From Thermocoleostomius sinensis A174 (lineage in GTDB: Bacteria > Cyanobacteriota > Cyanobacteriia > Elainellales > Elainellaceae), in contig NZ_CP113797.1 of NCBI RefSeq assembly GCF_026802175.1, forward strand, positions 310,001 through 374,000: a DNA stretch of 64,000 nucleotides, read 5' to 3'. Below, piece by piece: positions 56,947 to 64,000 of this stretch (the first letter of the stretch is position 1; the number at the start of each line of letters is the position of its first letter). The notes beneath the pieces are model-generated. The model made no database searches and was not told where the DNA came from. It worked only from the letters and a program-made list of their open reading frames with translations. The position numbers and the translations under genes were made by a program.

Positions 56947-58587
56947 CTAGTCTAAAAGCGATACGAGTTGAAGAGAACCCAACCCCAATTCCTTCGAGGA
57001 AATGGCTCTCACCTCAAACAAAGCCAGCATATCGTCAAGTTTTGGATTGCCCTTCGATTCGCCCCGAAATCCTTTAGCGATCACTAACCCACAGTGACCT
57101 TTTGTTTTCTTACAGCGTTGATCCCACTTTTTGCGAGCTTGAATGTGCACCGGATCAGCCTCCATGAATTCGCCAAACAGATGCAAATCGCCATTATTGA
57201 GTTGCAGAACTCCTAAATCATAGCGATCGTCCGAAAAAGGATCTTCGCCCGGACTGAAACAAATCGCCTTGAGACCACCCGCTGCCTTGAATTCTTTAAT
57301 CAGAGCATTGGCCTTGGTTTGCGAAGTTTGAATCAAAATGACTGGAAAGCCATCGGCTGTTTGAGGAAAGGTCGCGTCGGCCTCTTGGTGAAACTTCACT
57401 TCCGATCGCAGCATCTTGAGAATCTCCCAAGACATCGCCCCCAAGCTGTAGAAAGCATTGTCTGGAATCAAATCACTGCGCAACACTGGCAAACTCTGCC
57501 CGAATAACTCGCTGTCCTCCTCGCCTGCCGACATTTCTGCTAATTCATGGGCTAGGTCTGGCATCGTTGCCACTTTCACGGTAACCCGCTTGCTGCTCTC
57601 CAAAGGCTCAGGAATCCGATAACGACCTGTGACGGGCGGAAACTCATCTATGCTCAACCGTCGAAGGTTTTGGTGGAAAAAGCGATGCAACGCTTGTAGA
57701 GCCACTAAAACCACGCTGGCTTCCTCAGTATAAAGCGAGGGGCGCATCCCTTCGAGGGGGTGCAAATTGCCAAACGAGGGGTAGACGCCATGTTGCTCAT
57801 AGAACGCTTGGAAGGCAGCACCTTCTTCATCAAGCTCCGCCTCTGGTGCAATGTCGTCTTGCTCAAATGTGACAAACAAACAATCTTGTTCTAGAAACGC
57901 TCCTTCCAACTCATCTGGGCTGTCGCCTGCTGCCAACACTCGCCGTCGAAATTGCTTCAGTGAATCGAGCGATCGATACATTAACAGACCATACTCCATT
58001 CCCAACATGCCCAAGACTGAGACATAGAGCGTATCCACGTCTTCGTGATTTAACTCGACTGCTAACACCTTTTCTTCGTCAAGTCGTTCCCAGGGCGCAT
58101 CCTGCCAAATGTCTTGGATGGCTGTCAGCATTGGCTCTACAAATTCAGGCGGCAGTTGAGGGGGACGACTGCGAGCAATGCCTTGAAGTCCGTCAAAGAT
58201 TTCGTCAATCAGCGGTAGTTCAGAGACATACTCCACCACAATATCGAGATCTTGCAGCACCCCACGTAAGAAAAACTGAACTTCGCGATCGCGTACCACA
58301 ATCTTCTGCGGTCGTCCGGGTGGAGAAGGGCTGTGCGGATATTCCATCGCTTGCAGCAGCGTTCGCACAATTGCCTCGTGCCCAGCCTCGCAGGGAACCA
58401 TATCCATCGCGCGTACTACGCCTTCGGTGCCATCCACCCACAAGATGCACTCGCCTTGTGTTCGTCCTCCTGTTTCAGTTCTCATAGCCAAATTGGACGA
58501 CAGAAAACGACGATCGCCTTCCCACACGCAGGGAACTTGGCGCAAACTTTGGAGGCGACGACGGGTAGAGCGATTCAAAGCAGTCAT
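56947..58587 (-). CDS. DUF6930-like protein, 546 aa
   Basis: I start at ATG 58587 (MTALNRSTRRRLQSLRQVPC). The first 190 residues have GECILWVDGTEGVVRAMDMV and PQKIVVRDREVQFFLRGVLQ, a pattern that fits the DUF6930 and related plasmid-pRiA4b-like domain group as I remember it; the rest is unassigned but contains GYLLMYRSLDS-like and VLIQTSQTKANALIKEFKAA segments. It is soluble and acidic. It is probably in one operon with the DUF1517 gene. The function is unknown. Confidence 0.75.
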   Translation of the reverse strand: MTALNRSTRRRLQSLRQVPCVWEGDRRFLSSNLAMRTETGGRTQGECILWVDGTEGVVRAMDMVPCEAGHEAIVRTLLQAMEYPHSPSPPGRPQKIVVRDREVQFFLRGVLQDLDIVVEYVSELPLIDEIFDGLQGIARSRPPQLPPEFVEPMLTAIQDIWQDAPWERLDEEKVLAVELNHEDVDTLYVSVLGMLGMEYGLLMYRSLDSLKQFRRRVLAAGDSPDELEGAFLEQDCLFVTFEQDDIAPEAELDEEGAAFQAFYEQHGVYPSFGNLHPLEGMRPSLYTEEASVVLVALQALHRFFHQNLRRLSIDEFPPVTGRYRIPEPLESSKRVTVKVATMPDLAHELAEMSAGEEDSELFGQSLPVLRSDLIPDNAFYSLGAMSWEILKMLRSEVKFHQEADATFPQTADGFPVILIQTSQTKANALIKEFKAAGGLKAICFSPGEDPFSDDRYDLGVLQLNNGDLHLFGEFMEADPVHIQARKKWDQRCKKTKGHCGLVIAKGFRGESKGNPKLDDMLALFEVRAISSKELGLGSLQLVSLLD

Positions 58588-59020
58588 ACAACACAACCAG
58601 CTAAATAGCAGTTAGAGAAATAGGCTTATTAGGACAAGACACAGTGGATGCAGGGGGTAAGTACGATCGGGATCAAAATGGTAAAGAGCACACTTATTCG
58701 GTTCGATGAACTACGAACCTGATGCAGCTTGACTAGACTCACGCCAAGGCGATAGTTCAACACAATCTAAATCGTAGATGAATATTGATGCAGACATTCT
58801 AACGATGCTAGAGACTTCCTGGCCGCTCTTAGACAAAAAGCTTGAGACAATCGGCTTGAGACTGTTTAAGTTAAATAAGAACTAACTTAACCGTTCGGGT
58901 ACAAGGCTCAAAACTCTCTATCGATAGAGTTGGCAATTACTTTGCCACAGGTTTCATCCATCCGTTACCATCATGGTATAGCGTCTCATTAGCGGATTTC
59001 TGAGGGAGCCTCAACTAGAA
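58588..59020. other. Divergent intergenic region
   Basis: About 430 bp between the DUF6930-like gene and the Fe-S assembly gene. The stretch 58850-58950 contains TAAGTTAAATAAGAACTAAC and other AT-rich tracts, a plausible promoter area. GAGGGAG at 59002-59008 is the ribosome site of the downstream gene. No other feature is seen. Confidence 0.5.
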
Positions 59021-59374
59021 ATGACACAAGCAACTCAATCTCAACAGCCTGGCATTTTGATGTCTGACGCCGCCCTTCGTCACGTGCTGGCCCTGCGAGA
59101 TAAAATGGGCAAAGATTTGTGCTTGCGAGTAGGAGTGCGCCAGGGCGGGTGTTCTGGCATGTCCTATATGATGGACTTTGAAGAGCCAAGCAACATTCGA
59201 GAAAATGATGAAGTGTATGATTATGACGGCTTCAAAGTTGTGTGCGATCCCAAAAGCATTCTGTATCTCTATGGTCTAACGCTGGACTATAGCGATGCTT
59301 TGATCGGAGGCGGCTTCCAATTTACTAATCCCAATGCGAATCAAACCTGTGGCTGCGGCAAGTCATTTTCGTAG
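59021..59374 (+). CDS. A-type Fe-S cluster assembly/carrier protein (SufA/IscA-like), 117 aa
   Basis: It carries the three conserved Cys residues of A-type carriers: Cys44 in [11 protein letters not shown], and Cys110 and Cys112 in [18 protein letters not shown] before the last pair is also typical. It takes up and passes on Fe-S clusters to targets such as photosystem I. The [15 protein letters not shown] wording is closer to SufA/plastid IscA-like proteins than to bacterial IscA. No other suf/isc gene is close by. The ATG at 59021 has GAGGGAG upstream. Confidence 0.95.
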   Translation: MTQATQSQQPGILMSDAALRHVLALRDKMGKDLCLRVGVRQGGCSGMSYMMDFEEPSNIRENDEVYDYDGFKVVCDPKSILYLYGLTLDYSDALIGGGFQFTNPNANQTCGCGKSFS

Positions 59375-59702
59375 AGCGACTTCTTATAGCAGGTTTTGTC
59401 AGAACGACGTTACACGTTCTGGGTGAATATCTCGGTGAATAGCATTCCAGCGCAGTCGCATGGAGCTGTGTTGGCTTTGCAAGAATGCCAAACTACAACA
59501 GACAAAGCGAGATACCCGTTGACGCAAGCAGTTATCGATTAATGTGCTTGTAATATGCCTGTCAGTGATTGGGGTAGATGACGAGCCATTAATCTGATAC
59601 TCAACCAATAAATAGCTCAACACTCAAATAAATAACTCAACACTCAATAGGAGAGTGCCCTGCTCACGGTAGAATCATGCCGGAAGTCTTGTCCGATCAT
59701 TC
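59375..59702. other. Intergenic region with hairpin and tandem 20-mers
   Basis: About 330 bp. It includes the perfect inverted repeat CAGAACG (59400-59406) / CGTTCTG (59415-59421), without a T-tract, which may end transcription of the Fe-S gene, and the tandem 20-bp repeat at 59607-59646. No gene is seen. Confidence 0.55.
59607..59646. repeat. Two tandem copies of a 20-bp unit upstream of hpt
   Basis: AATAAATAGCTCAACACTCA (59607-59626) is followed directly by a copy (59627-59646) differing at one base (G to A). It ends 56 bp before the phytyltransferase start, so it lies in or next to the promoter. Confidence 0.8.
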
Positions 59703-60719
59703 ATGAGCCAGCTTCACTCGGAAGAATCATCTATTTTAGACCCTCAGTCTGCTCAAGTTCACTTCACCCAACGCCCCATTGCCTGGCTATCTGCTTTTTG
59801 GAAGTTTGCCCGTCCTCATACGATCGTTGGAACTAGCCTGAGTGTCTTGGCTCTATTTTTAATTGCACTGGCAGAAACTCACGCTATTTCTTTTACTTCT
59901 GATTTAGTTTCTGATTCCTTGCTGCTGGTCCCTGCTCTGGTTGCCTGTTTGTGTGGCAATGTCTATATTGTGGGTTTGAATCAATTAGAAGATGTTGAAA
60001 TCGATCGCATTAACAAACCCCACTTGCCTTTGGCATCCGGTGAGTTTTCCCGCCGCCAAGCTCAGGCCATTGTCGCGACCGCTGGTAGCTTAGCGCTGCT
60101 GATCTCGGCGTGGCAGGGCATTTTCTTAATGGCAACGGTTTGGTTAAGTGTCGCCATTGGCACCGCCTATTCGTTGCCGCCTATTCGCCTCAAGCGCTTT
60201 CCCATCTGGGCATCATTATGTATTTTTTCGGTACGGGGGGCGATCGTCAACTTGGGGTTATATCTGCATTTCAATCAAAAAATGACTCCGCTTGACCAAA
60301 ATTTGCCCACAAGCCTGCTCACAATTCCAGCAACGGTATGGGCTTTAACGCTGTTTATTTTGGTATTCACGTTTGCCATTGCCATCTTCAAAGATATTCC
60401 TGATTTGGAAGGCGATCGGCGCTATCACATTACCACCTTCACCGTCCAACTCGGACAGCAAACTGTTTTCAGTGTTGCTCGTTGGGTTTTAACGGTTTGC
60501 TATCTCGGGATGATCATTGGCGCAGCGTTGATTACACAAATTCATGCACCGTTCTTAATAGCGACCCATCTTGCTGCATTGGTTGTCCTTTGGGGGTTAA
60601 GTTGGCGCGTTGATTTGCAAGAGAAGGTTTCAATTGCGCAATTTTACCAATTCATTTGGAAGCTGTTTTTTTTAGAGTATTTGCTGTTTCCAATCGCCTG
60701 TCTGCTAGCACAGCCGTAG
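59703..60719 (+). CDS. hpt: Homogentisate phytyltransferase, 338 aa
   Basis: This UbiA-type membrane prenyltransferase joins homogentisate and phytyl diphosphate, the committed step of tocopherol (vitamin E) synthesis. The first Asp-rich motif is NQLEDVEIDRINKP (about 98-111), the second is KDIPDLEGDRRY (about 229-240), and eight to nine hydrophobic helices follow the usual pattern. The N-terminus, about 25 residues (MSQLHSEESSILDPQ), is cytoplasmic. The length of 338 aa is close to Synechocystis Slr1736. It has tandem repeats upstream and is convergent with the protease gene 86 bp away. Confidence 0.96.
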   Translation: MSQLHSEESSILDPQSAQVHFTQRPIAWLSAFWKFARPHTIVGTSLSVLALFLIALAETHAISFTSDLVSDSLLLVPALVACLCGNVYIVGLNQLEDVEIDRINKPHLPLASGEFSRRQAQAIVATAGSLALLISAWQGIFLMATVWLSVAIGTAYSLPPIRLKRFPIWASLCIFSVRGAIVNLGLYLHFNQKMTPLDQNLPTSLLTIPATVWALTLFILVFTFAIAIFKDIPDLEGDRRYHITTFTVQLGQQTVFSVARWVLTVCYLGMIIGAALITQIHAPFLIATHLAALVVLWGLSWRVDLQEKVSIAQFYQFIWKLFFLEYLLFPIACLLAQP

Positions 60720-60736
60720 CATGCAGCCAAACACAG

Positions 60737-60763
60737 CCCTGCTCTTAGTAAAAACGGGCAGGG
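60737..60763. terminator. Weak hairpin between convergent hpt and protease genes
   Basis: CCCTGC (60737-60742) pairs with GCAGGG (60758-60763) over a loop of about 15 nt. No clear T-tract follows, so it may be only a partial bidirectional terminator. Confidence 0.35.
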
Positions 60764-60804
60764 TGATTTAAAGAACTGGTTGAAGGTCTTTTAAAGTCTC
60801 GGCA

Positions 60805-61767
60805 TTATCGCCACCAACCAGGCGGCGGTGGTGCCCCAAACGGCGGCGGAACCAATCGTCGAGGTGGCGGACCCGATGGTCTGGGCGGATACCCTGGCTC
60901 AAACTGTGGAGGGACAGGGCTAAGTGGTATTTCGCCCGCTAGAAACTGCCGAACTTGCTCGACTGGAATCGCAATTTCTTCGGTTGTTTCCCCTTGGGTG
61001 ATGCCGATGACCTTGCCATTTGCCTCTAAAGGGCCACCTGAATTGCCGTGAGTAATGGTTCCTTGCTTGATAGCCAAACAAGGCGCAATCGCCAAGCAGT
61101 TTTGGGTAAAGCCTAACAATGTAGAGTCCTTCGTCGTCAATGGACGATTTTGAGGGAACCCAATCGCCCGCACTGGCGTACCTCCGGCGGGAGAGGCGTC
61201 TGCCAAGTCCGCGGCTGGAAAGCTTACACCTCGCACGAACAGCAAAGCCAAATCCATTTCTGGAGATTGGCTAATTACCTCGGCGTCGTACTGTTCTCCT
61301 TCACCACCCAATTTCACGGATGGTTGGCTGCCCGTATTCGCTATAACGTGGTAATTCGTTATCACCACAGAGCCTTCTGCTGCGGCAATTCCAGCTAAGG
61401 CTGGATCGATTGAGACACCAGAGGCACAAACTTCACCACCCCGGGGAACGAACCCAACCACGCAAATGGTAGCGCTGCGAACATCGGCGGAATTTGTTAT
61501 CCGCCGGGCTGCACTGCGTTCGATTGCCGAAGTGTCCCGTTCCGCTGGGGTTTGAGAAACGGTGCGATCGCGCTCTACCTGAGCCGGGGGTAACGGAGAA
61601 TTGTAGGACAATTCAGGACGAGGTCGGGTCCACTCGAGGCCGATAGCCGTAATACCCGCACCAAATAGCAAAACGCCTAAATAGCTAAGCCAGGTCGCCG
61701 CTCGATTGGACGGAGGGACTGTATAAACCGATCGACGACGAGGTGGGCGTGAGGAAGAATATCTCAT
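60805..61767 (-). CDS. Membrane-anchored trypsin-like serine protease, 320 aa
   Basis: An N-terminal membrane helix (about 27-44, WLSYLGVLLFGAGITAIG) precedes the protease. The catalytic triad is His140 (VITNYHVIA), Asp172 (EMDLALLF) and Ser243 (THGNSGGPL). Two Cys pairs (Cys102 and Cys114; Cys224 and Cys230) suggest disulfides and so an extracytoplasmic or lumenal location. The C-terminal 40 residues are very Pro-rich. There is no PDZ domain, so it is not a standard HtrA/HhoA. The substrate is unknown. Confidence 0.9.
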   Translation of the reverse strand: MRYSSSRPPRRRSVYTVPPSNRAATWLSYLGVLLFGAGITAIGLEWTRPRPELSYNSPLPPAQVERDRTVSQTPAERDTSAIERSAARRITNSADVRSATICVVGFVPRGGEVCASGVSIDPALAGIAAAEGSVVITNYHVIANTGSQPSVKLGGEGEQYDAEVISQSPEMDLALLFVRGVSFPAADLADASPAGGTPVRAIGFPQNRPLTTKDSTLLGFTQNCLAIAPCLAIKQGTITHGNSGGPLEANGKVIGITQGETTEEIAIPVEQVRQFLAGEIPLSPVPPQFEPGYPPRPSGPPPRRLVPPPFGAPPPPGWWR

Positions 61768-62660
61768 GAGAAATGTCCTAGAGTGGCTGGGTCATGAGGT
61801 AGCAACCTAAGTACAGTCGTAAGAAAATGCTGTGCTGGGGCTGCTTAGCTAGGCAACAAATGCTGTCACTCAGTCAAAAAACAAGAATCTGTTAGGGGAC
61901 GATCGAATGAACCGTTAGTCTTGAATAAATCAGAAGTGAATCAAACTAAGCTGTCAAGATTTAGCCGATAGGAAAGAGACAATGTGTGATTTTAATCGGT
62001 AATTAACTGGAGAATTTAAACTAGAACACGGTCAAGTTGAGAGAAGAGCCGTACAGAAACGCCAGGTGAACGACAACAATAGAGACAAAGAGCAAGATAA
62101 AGAGTAGATAAATACTATTCAGATGCAATGACTGCAAATCCTGATGAAATTGCTAATTAAGTTGATCCATTAACCAATTTGTAAGATAGATCTGCCTATG
62201 CACTAAGTGACTCTATACAATCTGTCTTTAATACTCTCCATAGTCTCTCGAGGTTCAACAACACAGATTACCCTGCTGGAAAGACGGCGTGCTAGACCAG
62301 CGATCTCAATGATTAAAATCGTCTCCCATAACGAAAAATAACATTGATCGGCAAACGATGAAAAGGTGAATGACAAAAGTTTCCCCACCTGTTACTGGTT
62401 TTAGTTTGTTTGTACCATACTTTCTACGCTAGCGCTAGTGTCTAAGCAGGCAAAAGATAGCCCGTCTGTCTAGAGCTAAAGTAACCCCGCTTTGAAGCTA
62501 AAGTTGTCATCACAACATGGGCGATTCTCCATAAAACTTGACAACCAGCCTGATGAATCACCCCTGATGCTTGCCTTGACGGAATTGAGTTGCTCGACGA
62601 TAGTGTGGGGCCGCTGCTGTGGCTGCCCCCCGCACTTGCCTCACTTATCTCACTATCTTT
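61768..62660. other. Long intergenic region
   Basis: About 890 bp between two minus-strand genes (protease and opcA). It is AT-rich at 61910-62190. Open frames of 61-63 codons at 62203-62388 (minus) and 62492-62683 (plus) have no ribosome site and no familiar sequence. CTAGCGCTAG near 62431 is a short perfect palindrome. No gene or RNA is supported. Confidence 0.5.
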
Positions 62661-64000
62661 TTAACGACCTTGCATCAGCTTGAGGATTTTAGCCACCACA
62701 TCCATGCTTTCCTCGTACAGCGGATCACGTCCCCATCGCTGAAGTTGCTGGCTTAGCAAAAACTCAGCTTTTTGATCGTTCGTCGCGGTTACTTGCTCGG
62801 TGCGACAAGACTGAGCGCTGCCCCCTGCTTCCATACGCATACAGCCCGTCGTTTCTGAGCAAAGAATTGTGCAACAATTGGCATTTAAATTAGTGGAATC
62901 CAATCGTAACCCAATCAAATCCCCAATAATTTCACCTGCGTCCGCGGTAGGAATAGCTGCTAGTTCCGCTTGAATGGTGATACCGTTTGAGCCTTTGAAC
63001 TGAATGTGCTTGAGGTCATAGTCTCCGCCTTCTTCCTGGTAAGACACGGGTTCCCAATCCAAGCGGCTGGCAAACCATCCCAAAAACATCAGGGCTTGGG
63101 CTGCATTGCCCTTCTCATAGTCGATGCTAATGCGATCGACATCCCCCAAGGCGCTACGACGTTCCGGTGGATCAAACGCTGACGCTGTCAGTTCCTGCCA
63201 AGCCGAGAGCCGGTGCCAGTTCAAGTCGGCAACCGACGTTTCTGCTTCGATCAGTTCTTGAATTTTGAGGAATTCTGATTCTGGGTCGCTGAAATACGAC
63301 GAATCCAAAATAATGCAGTTACAGCTTTCCTTCAGCTTCTTGAACAAATCTTGTTCAGGGTTTGGAGTAGCTTTCCACCATACAAATTTAGGCAAACCCG
63401 GAATCAGTAACGCCGCAACCGTACTGCCAACACGGTTGAGGGCGGCTTTTGTACCGCGTAAGGTGATGTATTCACAGCAGATTAAGCTGCCCCCAGAGGT
63501 GGTCTTTTGAATGGGACAATAGGCCGAAACTTGAGCCGTCACGCCCTCATCGTCATGACCAAGGGTAGGAGAGAGGGTAATAATCCGACAGGGATTTTGT
63601 ACCGAGATGGCCTCGCTGAGCGTGTAGCCGCGTTGATCGGAATTTGCAAACGTCAGTTTTTCAGGCGGCAATTTTGCCACTTCTTCGCGCAACCGAGCCA
63701 ATGTTTCAGTATCAACACGCCCTGTCATCCGCAATCCATAGGCTTTCTGAGCTTTCAGCACGGCATCTTTGGTATCACCACCGTGAAAGCCATCGATCGG
63801 CCCATCATAGAAGCCCAGAATGGCCAAAAGTTGTTGAAATTCTTCTGGTTCATACACCACCATACTAAAGGTCGAGGCGCGGATGGCGGCAGGAGCTCCT
63901 TTCTCGACATTCTGGCTATGCCAAATTTGGCTCAGTTCCGCTTCGATCTCACTCGGCGAAATATCTTTGGGTTTTTGTAAGGTAACAAGAGGTGTGGTAG
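62661..64000 (-). CDS. opcA: OpcA, glucose-6-phosphate dehydrogenase assembly protein (5' end cut by window)
   Basis: The frame stays open to the window end. Read upstream of ATG 63863 it gives TPLVTLQKPKDISPSEIEAE, then SQIW and later RASTFSMVVYEPEEFQQLL, so the real start is only a few codons beyond 64000, and the internal ATG is not the start. The N-terminal part includes a peptidoglycan-binding-like fold (VYEPEEFQQLLAILGFYDGP, DAVLKAQKAYGLRMTG). The rest is the OpcA domain (ALLIPGLPKFVWWKATP, LNWHRLSAWQELTASAF). OpcA activates Zwf, so it controls the oxidative pentose phosphate pathway in the dark. zwf usually lies next to it, which would be outside the window. Confidence 0.94.
   Translation of the reverse strand, partial: TTPLVTLQKPKDISPSEIEAELSQIWHSQNVEKGAPAAIRASTFSMVVYEPEEFQQLLAILGFYDGPIDGFHGGDTKDAVLKAQKAYGLRMTGRVDTETLARLREEVAKLPPEKLTFANSDQRGYTLSEAISVQNPCRIITLSPTLGHDDEGVTAQVSAYCPIQKTTSGGSLICCEYITLRGTKAALNRVGSTVAALLIPGLPKFVWWKATPNPEQDLFKKLKESCNCIILDSSYFSDPESEFLKIQELIEAETSVADLNWHRLSAWQELTASAFDPPERRSALGDVDRISIDYEKGNAAQALMFLGWFASRLDWEPVSYQEEGGDYDLKHIQFKGSNGITIQAELAAIPTADAGEIIGDLIGLRLDSTNLNANCCTILCSETTGCMRMEAGGSAQSCRTEQVTATNDQKAEFLLSQQLQRWGRDPLYEESMDVVAKILKLMQGR

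Noticed and set aside
62203-62388. 61-codon minus-strand frame upstream of the protease
   Set aside because: GTG start without a ribosome site; composition not convincing. Left as an unproven possibility.
63861-63863. Internal ATG as the start of OpcA
   Set aside because: The frame upstream encodes the conserved N-terminus up to the window edge.

Overview
The window looks like chromosomal DNA of a cyanobacterium, probably a filamentous form, though genus cannot be fixed from sequence alone. Direct evidence is psaD (photosystem I subunit II), a homogentisate phytyltransferase (tocopherol pathway), a CruP-type lycopene-cyclase paralogue, OpcA (G6PDH assembly protein), cyanobacteria-type hypothetical proteins, and frequent HIP1 octamers (GCGATCGC). 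No rRNA, CRISPR array, prophage or insertion sequence was recognised. One tRNA (Gly-CCC, minus strand, 35000-35070) is present.

Layout. 1-2.5 kb: 3' end of an SbcC-like ATPase, an unknown 209-aa protein and a family 2 glycosyltransferase. 3.0-6.3 kb: three overlapping minus-strand cistrons (SRPBCC protein, SRAP/YedK protein, DNA adenine methyltransferase). 6.7-10.0 kb: a BTAD (SARP-like) regulator followed by a berberine-bridge-type FAD oxidoreductase, a pair with no HIP1 site that looks acquired. 10-19.5 kb: a Cas4/RecB-like Fe-S nuclease, a 45-aa protein, purB, a GGDEF protein with a dead receiver, alaS, a truncated gene remnant, a PrxQ/Bcp peroxiredoxin and an inverted-repeat element. 19.6-28.9 kb: cruP, a SirB1-like protein, several unknown or secreted proteins, a Crp-family regulator, a lumenal/periplasmic pentapeptide-repeat protein and trhO. 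29-36 kb: a TolC-type outer-membrane protein, serA, prmA, a YjbQ-family protein, tRNA-Gly and an HD-domain protein. 36.4-42.2 kb: a receiver protein lacking its phospho-acceptor Asp, convergent and overlapping with a 1766-aa double histidine kinase. 42.7-48.4 kb: a fused two-ATPase ABC protein, a STAND ATPase with an NfeD-like N-terminus, and a HAD phosphatase. 48.5-56.1 kb: a peptidoglycan-binding protein, a sensor kinase, a second methyltransferase paralogous to the first, psaD with a clear terminator, and a tandem pair of exported paralogues. 56.2-64 kb: DUF1517 and DUF6930-like proteins, a SufA/IscA-type Fe-S protein, homogentisate phytyltransferase, a trypsin-like protease and opcA (cut by the window end by only a few codons).

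Most genes are single housekeeping units rather than one pathway. The best candidates for something undescribed are: (i) the overlapping SRPBCC-SRAP-methyltransferase operon together with the second methyltransferase, both starting just where a type IIG enzyme's nuclease would end; (ii) the NfeD-STAND-TPR protein; (iii) the BTAD/FAD-oxidase pair; (iv) the double kinase with its overlapping pseudo-receiver; and (v) small or repeat features (45-aa protein, nested inverted-repeat element, tandem repeats upstream of genes). Several annotated starts were moved from the longest open frame to an internal codon using family conservation and ribosome binding sites.
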